A DNA stretch of 61,157 nucleotides, taken from assembly GCF_000348925.1 (NCBI RefSeq), contig NZ_AODQ01000014.1, positions 1 through 61,157 on the forward strand. The letters run 5' to 3'. Origin of the DNA: Cesiribacter andamanensis AMV16 (GTDB lineage Bacteria; Bacteroidota; Bacteroidia; Cytophagales; Cyclobacteriaceae). The position numbers were made by a program, and so were the translations under genes. Shown piece by piece: positions 37,024 through 46,571 of the stretch. Every line of letters starts with the position of its first letter. The stretch's first letter is position 1. Below the pieces are notes generated by a model. That model made no database searches, was not told the origin of the DNA, and saw only the letters and a list, made by a program, of their open reading frames with translations.

Positions 37024-37345
37024 ATATATATATATGCTTAAATAAAATATTCACTTTTATTTTATCCGCAAGAATTTTAACTCCTGTCTACTGTCAGTTA
37101 GCTTACTGATAAAGATTTTCTGTAGGACCCTTCCCTCGCTGCTTCCGCGTTATCCAGAAATAAATCCAAAATTGGACTGGCCAATTGAATATTTTTCAGC
37201 TACAGCCTGGGTGAAAAAGTTATACAGAACACCACAGCAATAGCCTCCATATAAGTTGTTTCTGCTAGTGTTGCAACTCCCACCGTCCACTGGCAGTAAG
37301 ATGTGTATGCAGTTCAGCTATTCTATACTTAACCCTAAATCACAC
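37024..37345. other. AT-rich intergenic region
   Basis: About 322 bp between two leftward membrane-protein genes. It holds the (AT)n tract at 37024-37034. Translations in all frames are broken; a stretch around 37150-37290 reads somewhat like coding sequence on the minus strand but has stops every 30 residues or so, so I call no gene or insertion-sequence remnant. Confidence 0.5.
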
Positions 37346-38712
37346 CTACACAATCATTTCTTTTTTATCACACGATACCTTCTCAAACTTTCCTAACAGT
37401 TGCTCGGTCTCAGCATGCTTTAGATATTCATTGTAAAGAATAGTGGATAAAATTAATACCCCCAAAAAAATAAATAGGTAAACGCGATTATAAGTGCCAT
37501 ATATAGATTCCGTTGTGCCTGATAGTACATAATATAAGACATATCCCATCGGAACAACTGCAAATCTAAAATGCTGGCTATATATATAGTACAACTGTTT
37601 TAATACTATAGTAAGTAAGAGAATTAAACATAGCGCACCCAAATAGCCCATATCAAACAATATTTGTAAGAAGTTATTATGTGTTACTGTAAATTTCTTC
37701 ATGGGATCAAGTCCGAAAAGTCTCCAATATTTTTTTGAAACTCCTGCAGCGTAATGTCCATTTTCTCCATAGCCAAAAAAATGGTTTGGCTTAAAGTTTG
37801 AAAGTTCTTCTATGCAATGTCTCCATACAATCGCACGCGAGTTGCCAGTAGCAAGATCTTTCTTATCTCTACTTAGAGCATCGCCAATATCAGACTGAGC
37901 TAATAAAGGAAGAAGAGCTAAGAATAGAAATGAGAGTACAGGAAAAACAAAGGGAATAATTCTCAGACTACCTAAAAAGGCCATCTTGTGAAGTAAAATA
38001 ATTATTGTAACAGTTAGTATGCTATTAAAAAAAGTACCTCTTGAATCAGTGAATAGTATGAAGATAAAACATATAACAGACATTAAGGATATACAATATT
38101 TTACAAATTTTGTATTCTCTATAAAGTAAAGATATAATATTTGCAACACGAATGTTCCTCCGGTTAGGATACCAATCAAATTAGGATGTATATCTACAAA
38201 GGGAATAGCTCTCTTTTTAAATGAAATTCCAATCATACCTAACAACACACCCTCGCTGTTCGTCGGTTCCGACAGAAAATAAAAAATAAAAAAGAAAGTA
38301 GAAAAAAGTGATAGCGCAACTATTGTATTACGAAGAACTAATTTACCAGCTTTTTCGAAGTTTTCACATTTAAGAAAGACATACGAATAACTAATATATA
38401 GGAATAAACAAAAAAGTACCAAGGAGAATATATCATTAAAAATAGCAACTGTTGAATAGTGGGTATGATGGTTTCTTGCGATAGACAAAGAAGTGAGAAA
38501 TAAAAGAAAAAAAGTATCAAAAAAGTACTCCATACCTTAATCCGCCCTACATAAATAGTTTTCTTTTTAAACATCGAGAACTGTATGATTGCTACTATTA
38601 GCAATAGTATTGGCAGTACTTTCCAAACTTCATTTGTAAAATAAGTTCTTAACTGTAGACATATTAAGAACAGTGTAATATAAACGACCTGTAATCGTAT
38701 GGCCATACTCAT
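37346..38712 (-). pseudogene. Wzy-type O-antigen polymerase/ligase (frameshifted)
   Basis: An O-antigen ligase/polymerase-type protein with about 10-12 membrane helices. The C-terminal part (37346 to about 38350) has the Wzy_C-type loop: NSRAIVWRHCIEEL, FFGYGENGHY, VTHNNFLQILFDMGYLGALCLI. The N-terminal 120 residues read naturally only in another frame (start 38712, to about 38355: FLILFFFYFSLLCLSQ, FVYSYILVIRMSFLNVKTSKK). The two frames meet at a run of five T (A on the coding strand) at 38351-38355; one more A joins them into a 455-residue protein, the usual size. The enzyme would join lipid-linked repeat units outside the inner membrane. Confidence 0.8.
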
Positions 38713-38757
38713 CTTGATAAATTAAATTCAGACAATAGAGGTATAAAGCATAGAAAC

Positions 38758-39642
38758 TTATTCTCCTTTATCCCCACATCTCTGCTGCTCGTCTATTGCA
38801 TCGATCAACTTCATCTTTTGCAAGCTGCGCATTAATATTCCTTGAGATATTAAACTGGAATAATTACTTAAGGAATGCAACAGCGAAAGGCGAATAGTAT
38901 AAAGTAGTATAAGTGTCATTACTACCATTTCTCCCCCTTCTTCAATTATTATTCCAAAAGCTTTAAAACCAGTATAAAAATTGAATGGTTCGGGACTAAG
39001 TTTATGATACCCTAATGATGCGCCTATAAAATCAACCCCCAAGCCACTTATTTCAGAAGAAGTTTTAAAATAACTGCCAACCATACTGTGCAGCATGTCG
39101 ATTCCAATGCCAAAAAAACATAAAAAGCCAAACATTAATATATAGTATACAAGTATATATCTATAAACCTTCTTACTTCTCATAAATGAATAAGATATAC
39201 TTAAAATAAAAGTCCCACCAATAATAAAGCTTACTAATATTTCACCTATATCTTGAGCCTTTAACAGAAAAAATGCGGATAAAGAGAAAATATTCACAAG
39301 GAAAGCTCCCATCCTTTCATGAATCTCAAAATAATCATCAAGTAGAACATAACTAAACAGCATTGTCAATATTAGAAAAGACGTCTCATTATATCTGCAT
39401 AAAATATAAACCAAGGTTATTACAATACTGGCTTCCTTGAGATATTGAAAATATTCTGCATACCCTCCCTCGTGATCAATCATAAAGTTAATACTACCCG
39501 ATAATAAGAATGTGTGAATAATATGTAAGCATATAAATGAAAAATCCAGAAGCAGAGCTACAGCTAAAAAGATCTTTATTATAGAGTTTACTAGTAACTT
39601 TTCATCTGTAGCTACAATCGTTTTGGCAATAACGTTTCCCAT
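38758..39642 (-). CDS. Hypothetical membrane protein with DD-x-F-x2-HE motif
   Basis: A 294-residue integral membrane protein with about seven to eight helices. LLDDYFEIHERMGAFL matches, in position and pattern, the DERFQVHDV segment of the gene at 36382-37023, so the two look distantly related. Further acidic/histidine residues in membrane loops: GIDMLHSMVG and EEGGEMVVM. This kind of arrangement is seen in metal-dependent membrane hydrolases, but nothing here proves it. Located between the polymerase and the flippase, AT-rich. Function unknown. Confidence 0.7.
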   Translation of the reverse strand: MGNVIAKTIVATDEKLLVNSIIKIFLAVALLLDFSFICLHIIHTFLLSGSINFMIDHEGGYAEYFQYLKEASIVITLVYILCRYNETSFLILTMLFSYVLLDDYFEIHERMGAFLVNIFSLSAFFLLKAQDIGEILVSFIIGGTFILSISYSFMRSKKVYRYILVYYILMFGFLCFFGIGIDMLHSMVGSYFKTSSEISGLGVDFIGASLGYHKLSPEPFNFYTGFKAFGIIIEEGGEMVVMTLILLYTIRLSLLHSLSNYSSLISQGILMRSLQKMKLIDAIDEQQRCGDKGE

Positions 39643-39748
39643 TTTTTTATATGAAGAGAGGTTAATAGTAGCAATACAACTGGAAAAGTTAACTTAACAC
39701 AGACTACGGCTATGAGATATCATTTTATGCTGATATATAGCACTTTAA

Positions 39749-41293
39749 TCAAGCTATCACTTTTTTAAGCTTGGGTTTTCTCAAGTATTTATTTAGCAGA
39801 TCTTTTGCTACTATTTTATCTTCTGGCAATAGCCCTATTACATATATTAACGATGAACATATTATAAATGAGGCCAGCGACACTATAATAAATCTTAATA
39901 ATCCATATTCAAATCTTATAGATATACTTAGTAACAATAAATATGAAGTGGCACTCACCAGCAAAACCCGTAATGCTACTTGTCTAATATATGATACATA
40001 ACACAACTTAATTTGCGTATTTAGGATCCCTAAACGGAAAAAATGGGCAATGGCCAGCAGAATAATCATAATAAAATAAGTTGATTCAGGAGCTAGCCCG
40101 TTTGATAATGCTATATAACTAATAGGAAGGCATAGTAACATTATGACTCCAATGATAAATTGATATCTTCGGATATTTCCAGTCGCTTGTACTGCAGTAG
40201 ATAAAGGTATCTGCAAAGAATTTAATAGACTATAAAGAACCGTCAGTTTTACAAAGATGCTGGTTGAAGGAGGCACTTCCTTCAACCATAAATTCAATAT
40301 AAAATCGGTCTCTAAAAGAATCGGCATAGAGATCAGCAGAAGAAAGTAAAAACCTATACGAGAACTTTTGAATACCAGCCTTATCATATGTTCATGATAG
40401 TGCATTGCGTATAGCTTTATGACTTGTGGTCTGACCGCTGTATAAAAATTTGATGACACACCGTTTATAGCATTATTAACCTGAAGAGCAATACCCCTTG
40501 CTGCATTAACGATGGGACCAAAATATAGATTGAGTAGAAAATTTATTCCTTGATCGAATGATATTGTAGTTAAAGAACCAAAAAGATTCCAACCTGAAAA
40601 GCTCAGAAATTGCGAGACTATCTTCTTATCAAAAGAATACGTATAGGTACATTCTACAAATTTTCTTCTACAGTATATATAATAAGCTATTGTAACAATT
40701 GCATTCAATAAAAGGGATAAAACGCCATATAAAATTAACTTATCTCCAGGAAGCGCTATCAGTAGAAATACTACGCTTAATCTTAATACTGACTCTAATA
40801 AACTCAGATAAGCAAAAACAGACATTCTTTCATGGGCGATCAATATCGACTGATAAGGAACGGCAATGATGTTTATTATAAATGTGAGAACTGTGAAGTG
40901 ATATACATAATTTGCTGCTATCAAACGTTCACTAGGTAGTGTCAAGTAGGTATTCATAATACCCAATCCCACCGTTTCTGCTAAGACTAGAATGAATCCT
41001 GCTAAAAAGCAGAAGACAGTCACATTTGTATTGAATACTTTATTCAGTCGATTTTGGTCATCATTCCCCAGCTCAAAAGATAAAAAGCGCTGAGAAGCAG
41101 AAGTCATTGCAAGCGTAATGAATGAGAACGATGTAACCACACTGCTTACTACATTGAAGATTCCATAATCTTCTACGCCTAAAGTACTCAAAACAATCCT
41201 AACCGTATATAAAGATACTCCCATCATGAGGACCATCCTTATATAAAGCATCAAGGTGTTTTTTGCTAATAACCTGTTTTTTTCGGGTGTCAA
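39749..41293 (-). CDS. Wzx-type polysaccharide flippase
   Basis: A 514-residue protein with about 12-14 membrane helices, of the MATE/MOP polysaccharide transporter group, which flips lipid-linked repeat units across the inner membrane. The N-terminus is diagnostic: NRLLAKNTLMLYIRMVLMMGVSLYTVRIVLSTLGVEDYGIFNVV. Start codon is TTG at 41293: an in-frame TAA lies two codons upstream, and the first ATG would remove the conserved N-terminal residues. Partner of the initiating transferase, Wzy-type polymerase and Wza/Wzc genes in this locus. Confidence 0.92.
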   Translation of the reverse strand: MTPEKNRLLAKNTLMLYIRMVLMMGVSLYTVRIVLSTLGVEDYGIFNVVSSVVTSFSFITLAMTSASQRFLSFELGNDDQNRLNKVFNTNVTVFCFLAGFILVLAETVGLGIMNTYLTLPSERLIAANYVYHFTVLTFIINIIAVPYQSILIAHERMSVFAYLSLLESVLRLSVVFLLIALPGDKLILYGVLSLLLNAIVTIAYYIYCRRKFVECTYTYSFDKKIVSQFLSFSGWNLFGSLTTISFDQGINFLLNLYFGPIVNAARGIALQVNNAINGVSSNFYTAVRPQVIKLYAMHYHEHMIRLVFKSSRIGFYFLLLISMPILLETDFILNLWLKEVPPSTSIFVKLTVLYSLLNSLQIPLSTAVQATGNIRRYQFIIGVIMLLCLPISYIALSNGLAPESTYFIMIILLAIAHFFRLGILNTQIKLCYVSYIRQVALRVLLVSATSYLLLLSISIRFEYGLLRFIIVSLASFIICSSLIYVIGLLPEDKIVAKDLLNKYLRKPKLKKVIA

Positions 41294-41609
41294 AATTTAT
41301 AATGATTTACACCTAAGGACTTCTTTAAGCCTATGGTTTGCACTTCAGGAAATGTACTTGTATCATGAAGAATACCGCTTGAAGCTACAACTCCATTTTC
41401 AAGTTATTTAAGAGCTATTAGTAGAAAAACCATTTTAGACTATACCCATACTTTATATTTAAAGCAGATTATCTTGCTTAGCAAAGTTATAGTGAAGGTT
41501 CTGAACATATTCAATCAATTCTTCAGCAGTCTTGTATCCTTTTACTATCAACTAAACTTTACATGAGTCATAGACAAGATAGCGAGTGCCCTTTTTGCAA
41601 ATAGTATAT
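41294..41609. other. AT-rich intergenic region upstream of the flippase
   Basis: About 316 bp between the tyrosine kinase gene (stop at 41610) and the flippase. No gene, repeat or clear terminator. It probably contains the flippase promoter: an ATAAATTTTG close to the start resembles the minus-7 box with one extra base. Confidence 0.5.
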
Positions 41610-43949
41610 TTATCTAGTATACTTTAACTTATAATAGCCTTTATATTCTTCTGCCTGATCTGCCCCATTATATATAATACCGCATTTTAGTGAATGCCTT
41701 TCAACCAAGCGAGAGAGTCTTTGTACTTCATCTTTCTTTGTATAATCCTGTCGTACTACTAATAAAGTGTAGTCAACATGAATAGCCAATTGTAAATAAT
41801 CGGCAATTACTCCAACTGGTGGAGTATCGAGAATAATTAAAGAATATTGATCTTTTAAGGCGATTAGTAATTGTGCCAGACGGTTATGACTTAATAAATC
41901 AGAAGACCCTTGCTCAATTCTGCCCGCACCAATGAAATCTAAATTCTCATAGGCTGTTTTATGTAATTGGGGTTTGCTTCCATCAACTAAATATTCTCCT
42001 AAACCAGTTGTAATATCTATATCCAATCTACTTGACAGTGCCGGTCGATGTAAATCTGCATCGATCAATAGAGTTTTGTTTCCTGAGTGAGCAAAAGTTA
42101 TTGCTAAGTTCAGGGCACAGAATGTTTTACCCTCTCCGCTTTTAGCAGAACTTACACCTATAATTTTCAATGAATTATTTCTTCCTATAAAATCAATATG
42201 GTGCCGTATATAACGAAACGCATGAGCCAAGTAACTCTCTCTAGAATAGGCATTCTTCAGCTCCTTTCCATTCAATTTCGCTATTCTCTCTACCAAAGGA
42301 ATTTTTGTCCAATTTTCCAGCTGTGAATAACTCTCCAAACTTGTTTGAAAGAATTCACTCACCAAACCAATTCCTATAGGAATCATGAAGCCACTGAACA
42401 AAGCTATAAGTAGAATCAAAATGGTGTTCGGACTTATTGGCTGCTTATCAAGCAAACGCGGAAAATCAATTATACTTTTATCAGGTACGTTCGAAGCAAT
42501 GGCGATTCCTGCCTCAGCCCTTTTTTGCAGCAGGTAATTATAGATATTGTCATTGAACTTGAAGCGCCTGTTAATGTCTGTAAGATTGCGCTCATTTTCC
42601 GGAAGACGGCTTATCATTCCTTTAAGCTCTCCGATACGCCGGTTGCTTTCCTGAAGGGCTATTTTGTTGGAGCCAATCAGATTATCAATATTATCAATAA
42701 GGGCTTGTTTGGTTGAGCGAATCTTTTTTTCCAGTACCTGCAGCACTGGATTCTGCTTACTTGAACTAAAGTCTTTGGATATCTTCTCCTCATTTAGTGC
42801 CGATAGCTGCATGAGCAGGTTATTGAGCAGATGGTCCTGGATACCAACAGACGAAGGAGCCATAATATCACTTACATCATCATTACGGGCCAGATAGTCT
42901 GACATATAGAGGTAATACTTGTTCTGTACCTGTAACTGGGCCTGCTTTTCTTCCAGAGAAAATAACTGATCGGCAAGTGTATTAGAGGTACGCTGAATAT
43001 CCACTATATTACTCCTGGAGCGAAAGCTTTCCAGGGAGCTCTCGGCTCGGCGTAGCGAATCACTTACTCCCTGCAACTGGGTATCAATAAAAGAAATGGT
43101 TCTCTCTCCCAGACGGTTCTTCTTTTTTAGATCATTGTTGATATAGGTTGCCCCTAGAGAGGCCAGAAAACGGATGTCTTTTTGAGGCACCCTGCTTTTT
43201 AGACTCAGCTTTACAATGTTGGAGTTTTCAGAGATCTGTTCGTACTGAAGCGATTTGCGGTAATAATTGGCAATATCGTTAAGGCTTGACAACGAAATAT
43301 AATAGCTACTCCCCACTTGAGCCACCGTAGGCGACACATTGCTGACAGAGAATTTAAAATAAGGGGTTATCAAGGGCTGGTTTATTGAAAGTATTGTATC
43401 CAGCTCATAGATTATTTCTTTAGAAACTACTTGGCGCGTATAAGGATGATATAGATAGCTAGCTTCAGGCTTGGTACTAACTCTAACCCGAAACTGTTCG
43501 GCACTAATAAATTCCAGAAAAATGGGAGTATAGATCAACTGCCAGGCGCCTGTATCAATTTTCACCTCAAAGGGGGCAGGGTACATCTCTTTTGCCACTA
43601 CTTTCCCTGATTTACCCAACACACTCGGATAATGGTAATACGAGACTTCCATATCTAGCCCTATAAGACTCTGAGAGATAGTAGAAAATGAGGTGAGAAT
43701 TCCAATCTCATCTTCCAATTCTGATCCCGAACTTAGAAGCTCAAAGCCGCTAAGCAATTTTGCCTGGCTACTCCCTTTTTCAGTTAGGCTCTGGTCCTTA
43801 AGTTGAATGGTCGTGCCTACCGGGTATTCCTTTTCTGTTGTGGCCAGATAAAAGCCAGCCGCTCCCAGGCATACTGTCAGGGATAGAACAAACCAATACC
43901 ACTTTTTCAGCAGTTTCGCTACAAATACCTCCAGATCAATTTCTTCCAT
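41610..43949 (-). CDS. Wzc-type polysaccharide co-polymerase and tyrosine autokinase
   Basis: A 779-residue inner-membrane protein controlling polysaccharide chain length and export. Order: N-terminal helix (WYWFVLSLTVCLGAAGFYL), Wzz domain, long periplasmic coiled-coil region (about 260-430), second helix (TILILLIALFSGFMIPIGIGLV), then a BY-kinase: Walker A SSAKSGEGKTF (about 600), Walker A' LLIDADLHRP, Walker B LIILDTPPVG. The end, EEYKGYYKLKYTR, is the tyrosine cluster these kinases phosphorylate. It lies 10 bp after the Wza-type gene, as usual. Confidence 0.95.
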   Translation of the reverse strand: MEEIDLEVFVAKLLKKWYWFVLSLTVCLGAAGFYLATTEKEYPVGTTIQLKDQSLTEKGSSQAKLLSGFELLSSGSELEDEIGILTSFSTISQSLIGLDMEVSYYHYPSVLGKSGKVVAKEMYPAPFEVKIDTGAWQLIYTPIFLEFISAEQFRVRVSTKPEASYLYHPYTRQVVSKEIIYELDTILSINQPLITPYFKFSVSNVSPTVAQVGSSYYISLSSLNDIANYYRKSLQYEQISENSNIVKLSLKSRVPQKDIRFLASLGATYINNDLKKKNRLGERTISFIDTQLQGVSDSLRRAESSLESFRSRSNIVDIQRTSNTLADQLFSLEEKQAQLQVQNKYYLYMSDYLARNDDVSDIMAPSSVGIQDHLLNNLLMQLSALNEEKISKDFSSSKQNPVLQVLEKKIRSTKQALIDNIDNLIGSNKIALQESNRRIGELKGMISRLPENERNLTDINRRFKFNDNIYNYLLQKRAEAGIAIASNVPDKSIIDFPRLLDKQPISPNTILILLIALFSGFMIPIGIGLVSEFFQTSLESYSQLENWTKIPLVERIAKLNGKELKNAYSRESYLAHAFRYIRHHIDFIGRNNSLKIIGVSSAKSGEGKTFCALNLAITFAHSGNKTLLIDADLHRPALSSRLDIDITTGLGEYLVDGSKPQLHKTAYENLDFIGAGRIEQGSSDLLSHNRLAQLLIALKDQYSLIILDTPPVGVIADYLQLAIHVDYTLLVVRQDYTKKDEVQRLSRLVERHSLKCGIIYNGADQAEEYKGYYKLKYTR

Positions 43950-43959
43950 GACCGTACTG

Positions 43960-44751
43960 TTACTTAAGATAGTTTAAGATCAGAATCGTAGTAGAGACAG
44001 CGCCGAATAAGACGCTTAAGGTGCTAAATGTTCCAACGTTGCCCCGACGAGCCTTTGCTCTAAGAGGCTGCACGTACAGAACATCATTTGGCTGCAGGTA
44101 GAAGAATTCAGATGAAAGTAATTTGGGGTCTTTTAGATCAATCAGAACAGCTCCTACTCCTTGCTCGGTTTGGCGTAGCAGTGTAATATTCCCCCGATTG
44201 CCAAAATCGGTCAAATCCCCTGCCATCCCCAAGCCTTCTAGTACGTTTGCCTGATTGTTGTAGATATAAAAGTGCCCTGGATGCTTGACTTCGCCTAAAA
44301 CGGTAATTTTGAAGCTTACAAGCTTGACCACTATATTGGCTTTATTGAGATATACCCCTACTGCCTCCTGTATTTTATCCTGCGCTTCAGCTACGGTAAA
44401 CCCCCCGACCTTTACTGCCCCTATTTCAGGCAACATAATAAGCCCTTCGCTATCAATAGAATAACTGTTTAGATAAACACTAAGCTGATTAACATTCAGC
44501 ATGCTATTGTTAGGCTGCAAGTTGAAGTATTCAGATGATTCTGTATCCAGTGTTTTAATTCTAACGGAGACAATATCTTGAGGCTGAAGCTTGTAGCTTC
44601 CTGCCTTGTTATGTATTGTGGTAAGCTCCTCCGTATTGAAATTGGTATCTGGGAAATATATCATCTTTTTACTAGGCACGCATGAGCATAATAGCGTTAC
44701 CACACACAGCAACAGGCATAGGCGCCCGGCGTAATTAGAACTTACAAACAT
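43960..44751 (-). CDS. Wza-type polysaccharide export lipoprotein
   Basis: A 263-residue outer-membrane export protein. Lipoprotein signal ending in the lipobox LLCSC (Cys about 24). A polysaccharide export domain follows (YKLQPQDIVSVRIKTLD) and then an SLBB domain (VVKLVSFKITVLGEVKHPGHFYI). A hydrophobic C-terminal helix (TLSVLFGAVSTTILILNYL) is common in Bacteroidota members. It is the first gene of the leftward export arm and pairs with the adjacent Wzc-type kinase. Confidence 0.93.
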   Translation of the reverse strand: MFVSSNYAGRLCLLLCVVTLLCSCVPSKKMIYFPDTNFNTEELTTIHNKAGSYKLQPQDIVSVRIKTLDTESSEYFNLQPNNSMLNVNQLSVYLNSYSIDSEGLIMLPEIGAVKVGGFTVAEAQDKIQEAVGVYLNKANIVVKLVSFKITVLGEVKHPGHFYIYNNQANVLEGLGMAGDLTDFGNRGNITLLRQTEQGVGAVLIDLKDPKLLSSEFFYLQPNDVLYVQPLRAKARRGNVGTFSTLSVLFGAVSTTILILNYLK

Positions 44752-44897
44752 AGGGGAGTAGTATTAAATATCTTTAATCAATTAATAAACCGAAAGCAAG
44801 ATTTACCTAACTAATAAAATAGTAATCTTACTTTGTTAAATAATAGAAGTTTTATCCCTTAATGAGATGTATTTATACAGATTTTTAGCCCATATCA

Positions 44898-46199
44898 TTA
44901 AGGTACGATCACATAAAAGGGCACATTATGTGTAGCTACATATTGCAGGCCATCAAAAACCCAGACTATCAGCCGATATCCCCCTTCCCGTTCTGGTGCA
45001 ACAAAGCGGACAGAAGGACCATTCTGTTCCTCCACTAAGTAATCTAACACGGTGTTAAATTCACCCGGTTTAAAGTTATCCAGTCCCTCAGGCCTGATTT
45101 CCCAACAATACTCAAGGTGATGATCAACCGGAGCATGGATAAAGATATAGGCTATATTCACTGACTTGGATCTTAAATAAAGATTGCTGTTAGCAATGGT
45201 AGAATTGATGTGAAGTGAATCAACCCGAAGGTGCTGATTATAGTTTTGATGCTCAATTCCCAACCATATTTGCTGAAGAACTTGAACAGATTCTGTTTCA
45301 TATCCTTCTGGCGAAAACAAGCTGTAAAATGAATAGGTACGCTCATATTTATTGCCCCAATAAAACGCATACCCCCCTACAAAATGGGTGGTATCGCGGG
45401 TGGTTACATCCCAGTAATAGGACATCAGCTGTGCTTTACGGGAGCTACTTTCCTCAATAGGCGCCCCCCAATCGGTAGTCGGCGACTCCCACGGGCCTAC
45501 CGGACCCCATTCACTGAGCAAATAGGCCTTATTCCAGCCAAATGTATCCCTGATCTCCTCTTGCAGCAAAGGCAGGCGCTTAAAGCCATTCACCCCCAGC
45601 ACATCCACATTCGGGCAAAGCAGCCGCATCAGCCCCCTTCTTTTAAAATTAGGCCCAAGGGGCACGGCCGTCATCACCGGATGATTGGGATCGGTTTCTT
45701 TGATCATTTTGGCAATGCGGTCGATGGTGCGCAACACCATGATCTGGTTGCCGCCAAAGAGGTGCACCTCATTGCCCACCCCCCACATCAGCAAGGCGGG
45801 GTGATCTTTGTACTGCTCAACCACCTTCCGCAGTTCCTCGATCTTTTCATCAACGGCATCGCCATCCCAGTAGCTAAAGTCATCTCCCCACCACTCATTT
45901 CCAACCTCCAGGCCCAGGGTAACGGTGAGGCCATACTGAGCAGCCTCATCCAGGATCCGACCGGCCTCCCGGGTGTTCCAGGTGCGGATGGAATTACCCC
46001 CGTATTGGGCAATTTTGTCCAGATAGGCATCACCTGCTGCTCCTTTTATAAAGTAAGGGCTGCCATGCCGGTAGAGAACATAGCGATCACCCTCTTTCCG
46101 GACTTCAACCGCAGGATTGGTCGCCAGCGGCTCTCCCTGACAACTGGCAAGAAAAAGAAGTGTAAGTAACACTAAACAAAACCGACCCATGTATGCCAT
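44898..46199 (-). CDS. Glycoside hydrolase lipoprotein (GH2-like TIM barrel)
   Basis: A 433-residue exported lipoprotein (lipobox LASC near residue 20) with one TIM-barrel domain. Catalytic residues can be proposed: acid/base E144 in GVGNEVH and nucleophile E230 in LLSEWGPVG, the usual pair of clan GH-A. The start of the domain, YFIKGAAGDAY followed by GGNSIRTWN, matches the C-terminal domain of the fusion protein at 48086-50482 (FYIKGVCYN, GANTIRRYE), so they are paralogues. A C-terminal region of about 100 residues is beta-rich. Divergent from the GT2 gene, with an exact minus-7 box (46252-46259). Composition changes within the gene: left third AT-rich, right part GC-rich. Confidence 0.88.
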   Translation of the reverse strand: MAYMGRFCLVLLTLLFLASCQGEPLATNPAVEVRKEGDRYVLYRHGSPYFIKGAAGDAYLDKIAQYGGNSIRTWNTREAGRILDEAAQYGLTVTLGLEVGNEWWGDDFSYWDGDAVDEKIEELRKVVEQYKDHPALLMWGVGNEVHLFGGNQIMVLRTIDRIAKMIKETDPNHPVMTAVPLGPNFKRRGLMRLLCPNVDVLGVNGFKRLPLLQEEIRDTFGWNKAYLLSEWGPVGPWESPTTDWGAPIEESSSRKAQLMSYYWDVTTRDTTHFVGGYAFYWGNKYERTYSFYSLFSPEGYETESVQVLQQIWLGIEHQNYNQHLRVDSLHINSTIANSNLYLRSKSVNIAYIFIHAPVDHHLEYCWEIRPEGLDNFKPGEFNTVLDYLVEEQNGPSVRFVAPEREGGYRLIVWVFDGLQYVATHNVPFYVIVP

Positions 46200-46251
46200 C
46201 CTGCTGCAGAGAAATTCAGAGGTGAGTGCTCTAACAAGTGTAATTGATGCA

Positions 46252-46259
46252 CAAATATA
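46252..46259 (-). promoter_or_regulatory. Minus-7 promoter box of the GH lipoprotein gene
   Basis: TATATTTG on the minus strand is an exact TAnnTTTG match, 53 bases before the ATG at 46199. No good TTTG box is seen at 20 bases; the upstream DNA is AT-rich. Confidence 0.5.
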
Positions 46260-46571
46260 AAATTATTTTAGTTAAATTTATAACTATTATAATTTTATCT
46301 TACCTTTACAAAAGATAATGCTTCTATAATACCATGTCGTATAGGCCCTGTTCCTTCAAGTAGTTTACTACCAGGTAATTGGCCGTAAACCGAAATCCCC
46401 CCTAGCTTGCCTATGCCCAAAATCACCTGAGCGCACCGTTTTGCCTGCCAGTGGCCCGCAGACAAAGTTTTTCCATTCATTGCTCCATATATACTGAACG
46501 TTATGGCTGATCTGGCACCTACCCGCTTACCCAGCCTATCCATGATTATTGTTTTCTAACTCCTCCTACAG
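46260..46571. other. Divergent intergenic region between the two polysaccharide operons
   Basis: About 312 bp. The left 60 bases are extremely AT-rich. A minus-strand open frame at 46295-46543 (82 codons) exists but matches nothing I know and overlaps promoter DNA. The promoter of the GT2 gene must be here; I could not place it. Confidence 0.45.

Noticed and set aside
37024-37345. Remnant of an insertion sequence
   Set aside because: The minus-strand translation resembles coding sequence only for short stretches interrupted by stops, and no terminal repeats were found.
46295-46543. An 82-codon minus-strand open frame in the divergent region
   Set aside because: No known family, sits over probable promoter DNA and has no start signal; not enough to call a gene.
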